A DNA stretch of 53,811 bases from Planctomycetaceae bacterium (GTDB lineage Bacteria; Planctomycetota; Planctomycetia; Pirellulales; Pirellulaceae), in the NCBI GenBank assembly GCA_024638965.1, contig JAHEJI010000010.1, positions 1-53,811 on the forward strand, given 5' to 3'. The notes under the pieces were generated by a model that worked only from the letters and a program-made list of their open reading frames with translations, had not been told where the DNA came from and did not search any database. Positions within the stretch are counted from its first letter, which is position 1, and every line of letters starts with the position of its first letter. A program made the position numbers and the translations under genes. Of the stretch, positions 51,768-53,811 are shown piece after piece.

Positions 51768-53811
51768 TTGGAAATTCAGTGTCAAATCTGCCAACAAACT
51801 ATCAGATATGAGGATCCAGTTCCTCGATATTGTCAGCAATGCGGTAGCAAACTCAGCCATAGTCCCGCCTGGTCCGATCAATCCAATGTGATTTCTGACC
51901 GCTTCGTACAGGCTGATGATGGTCGATGGAAATCAGACCGAAGGGTGCCGCCGTCACCTTCCAAAGCATCTCCAATCCGAACAGATGCAGTTGTCCATGA
52001 TGAAGACGCCGTTAAGACAGCACCGCCGACCATCGGCCTGGAATCGACCAAGGCCAGTCCAGCGGAAATCGGTGACAAGGTAGGACCTTACAAACTGGTT
52101 CGCTGGCTTGGTTCCGGAGGGATGGGCGTTGTTTGGGAGGCCGCCGAAATTCATACTGGGCGACGCGTTGCGCTCAAACGGCTTTCCCACGAAATGATCG
52201 AGGACAAGGACTACGTCACCCGCTTTCTACGCGAAGCACAACTGGCCGCCAAGGTCTCACACCCGAACGTGACGTTTATTTTTGGTGCCGGAGAGGAAAA
52301 CGGACAACCTTACATCACGATGGAGTTGATGCCCGGAAACACTCTCGGTGATCTCATCGTCCAGAAAGGCGCAATGCCGATTAACCGAGCTGTAGATAGC
52401 ATTTTGGATGTCATTAATGGCCTGATTGCGGCTCACCGATTGGGGCTGATCCACCGCGATGTCAAGCCGTCCAATTGTTTCCTCGATTCTGATAACTCCG
52501 TTAAAATCGGTGATTTCGGATTGTCAAAGTCACTGATCAGTCCCGCCGATTCGAATTTGACAAAAGCGGGAACATTCATGGGAACGCCGTCCTTTGCCGC
52601 ACCTGAACAGATTCGAGGGGCCGCTTTGGATAAACGGACGGATGTTTACGCTGTTAGTGCAACGTTGTTCAATTTGTTAAGCGGCCGCCCGCCATTTGTC
52701 GGCGATACGATGTCCGTGACTGCGCAGATTGTTTCCGATCCTGCGCCTTCTGTCCGTCAATTTGTACCGAGCGTGCCAAAAGATCTGGACCGGATCATTA
52801 GTCGCTGCCTCGAAAAAGATCCCGATCGTCGATATCAAGACTTGGAAAAAATGCGAGTCGCCTTGACTCCTTTTGCAACTCGCGGGACATCGCTGGCGAA
52901 TCTTGGTCGACGTTTGGCTGCTTTCATGGTTGATGTTACGGCCATTCAGCTGTTCGCATTCATTTTGACCGTCTTGTACGGCCTGCTTTTGATCGGAAGA
53001 CAATCCCAAAAGCTGGATTCGGAAATACTTGCTGAATTTCTTCCGCACGACGTGTTGGTATTTGGAATTGGAGCCTGGCTGCTGTTAGTGTTTTATTTTG
53101 CGGTCATGGAAGGATGTTTTGGCCGAACTGTCGGCAAGAGACTAATGGGATTGGGTGTCGTGAATGCTCAAGGTGAAAGGCCAGGATTCTGGGCAGGCCT
53201 GATACGAGGAATCGCGATTCCGGGTTGCTTCGGAATTACCCTGGTCTATGGGATCTGGCAAGCGGTGTATTTCCCACCCACTTTTGACGCGCCAAGCTAT
53301 TTGATCGCCGTTATTTTTCAGTTGATCGTCTTATTGATACCTTGTGCCATTTGCTTGTCGACAATGCGCGAATCAAACCGGGTGCGCGGGTTGCATGAGA
53401 TCATCAGCGGCACACGCGTCGTGAGGTTGGAAAAGGGAGAGGCCAGAATGGTGCAAATCCCGATCGCCACGCCAAACTTAAACACAATTAAGAAACTGCA
53501 TTTCGGGCCGTACGAAACCAATGAACATCTTGGCGAGTTTGAATCTGGCAACGTGTACCTGGCACACGACAAACCGTTGAATCGCAATGTCTGGATCACG
53601 ACCTCTTCGAGCGAATCTGGACCATCAACAGATCGAATTAATCTATCACGCGTTACGCGACAACGGTGGCTGGTAGGCGGAGCGTTGGAAGATGGGACAC
53701 GATGGGACGCTTTCGAACCGGTCAAAGGTGTGCCGATTCTCAGCCTGGTCGGAACGCGGCACCGGGTCGGTTGGGAGCAATATCGGATTTTTTTGTTGGA
53801 TGTGGCCAAAG
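51768..53811 (+). CDS. Ser/Thr kinase with zinc ribbon and RDD membrane domain (3' end outside window)
   Basis: At least 681 residues, cut by the window end. Start TTG 51768 (MEIQCQIC) is the only in-frame start before the zinc ribbon (CQIC ... CQQC, residues about 5-26). After a linker, the Hanks kinase domain (about 105-365) has LGSGGMGVVWEA, HRDVKPSN (His229, Asp231), DFG (Asp249) and GTPSFAAPEQ. An RDD domain with several transmembrane helices follows (about 380-560). From about residue 577 a second glycine-loop-like start appears (HFGPYETNEHLGEFESGNVY), suggesting a second, degenerate kinase domain, as in some planctomycete proteins. Confidence 0.9.
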   Translation, partial: MEIQCQICQQTIRYEDPVPRYCQQCGSKLSHSPAWSDQSNVISDRFVQADDGRWKSDRRVPPSPSKASPIRTDAVVHDEDAVKTAPPTIGLESTKASPAEIGDKVGPYKLVRWLGSGGMGVVWEAAEIHTGRRVALKRLSHEMIEDKDYVTRFLREAQLAAKVSHPNVTFIFGAGEENGQPYITMELMPGNTLGDLIVQKGAMPINRAVDSILDVINGLIAAHRLGLIHRDVKPSNCFLDSDNSVKIGDFGLSKSLISPADSNLTKAGTFMGTPSFAAPEQIRGAALDKRTDVYAVSATLFNLLSGRPPFVGDTMSVTAQIVSDPAPSVRQFVPSVPKDLDRIISRCLEKDPDRRYQDLEKMRVALTPFATRGTSLANLGRRLAAFMVDVTAIQLFAFILTVLYGLLLIGRQSQKLDSEILAEFLPHDVLVFGIGAWLLLVFYFAVMEGCFGRTVGKRLMGLGVVNAQGERPGFWAGLIRGIAIPGCFGITLVYGIWQAVYFPPTFDAPSYLIAVIFQLIVLLIPCAICLSTMRESNRVRGLHEIISGTRVVRLEKGEARMVQIPIATPNLNTIKKLHFGPYETNEHLGEFESGNVYLAHDKPLNRNVWITTSSSESGPSTDRINLSRVTRQRWLVGGALEDGTRWDAFEPVKGVPILSLVGTRHRVGWEQYRIFLLDVAK

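Noticed and set aside
1..53811. tRNA, rRNA, insertion sequence or prophage
   Set aside because: Looked for cloverleaf-type arms, transposase motifs and phage structural genes by eye and found none.

Overview
The window looks like chromosomal DNA of a planctomycete, probably from the Pirellula-like group. This is an inference from gene content: an ECF sigma factor next to a giant membrane Ser/Thr kinase with a beta-propeller-like extracytoplasmic region, a second zinc-ribbon/kinase/RDD protein, DUF1573 and VIT/VWA proteins, many secreted haem proteins, weak or absent Shine-Dalgarno sites at many genes, and several dispersed intergenic repeat families. No rRNA, tRNA, CRISPR array, insertion sequence or prophage is visible.

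Layout. 0.5-6 kb: an S41 protease, an erythromycin-esterase-like lipoprotein, 4-hydroxyphenylpyruvate dioxygenase and PdxH. 6-10.8 kb: ECF sigma factor plus kinase. 11.3-15.2 kb: three genes joined by two ATGA overlaps: an APH-like/zeta-like kinase fusion, an archaeo-eukaryotic-primase-like protein, and an endonuclease IV/sugar-isomerase-fold protein. 15.4-17.2 kb: a thioredoxin/CcdA fusion. 18-20.6 kb: CBS protein, ATP-grasp protein, CBS protein, preceded by a six-copy 14-bp tandem repeat. 21-31.4 kb: a stress and redox island with an SGNH hydrolase, two cytochrome c'-like proteins, CinA-C, a phosphodiesterase/EEP fusion, class II amidotransferase, hemerythrin, three Usp proteins (one fused to CBS domains) and a VIT1/CCC1 remnant.

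31.6-37.8 kb: an epimerase, then a reactive-sulfur locus of ArsR/BigR-like repressor, persulfide dioxygenase-rhodanese fusion, two YeeE/YedE halves and a SulP transporter. It ends in a tiny gene whose in-frame TGA is followed by a SECIS-like hairpin. 37.9-43.6 kb: a DUF1353 haem protein, a DUF1573 protein, an alcohol dehydrogenase with a decayed second copy, a YugP-type peptidase and an FtsH tail remnant. 43.8-53.8 kb: a large MscS-family channel, a small coiled-coil membrane protein, a VIT/VWA protein ending in a GlyGly-CTERM-like tag, a rhombosortase-like rhomboid that probably processes it, and a kinase running off the window end.

Most notable candidates: (1) the possible selenoprotein at 37641-37841; (2) the kinase/primase/TIM-barrel cassette; (3) the substrate/rhombosortase pair; (4) the CBS/ATP-grasp/CBS operon. 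All assignments come from reading motifs by eye; no database search was possible.
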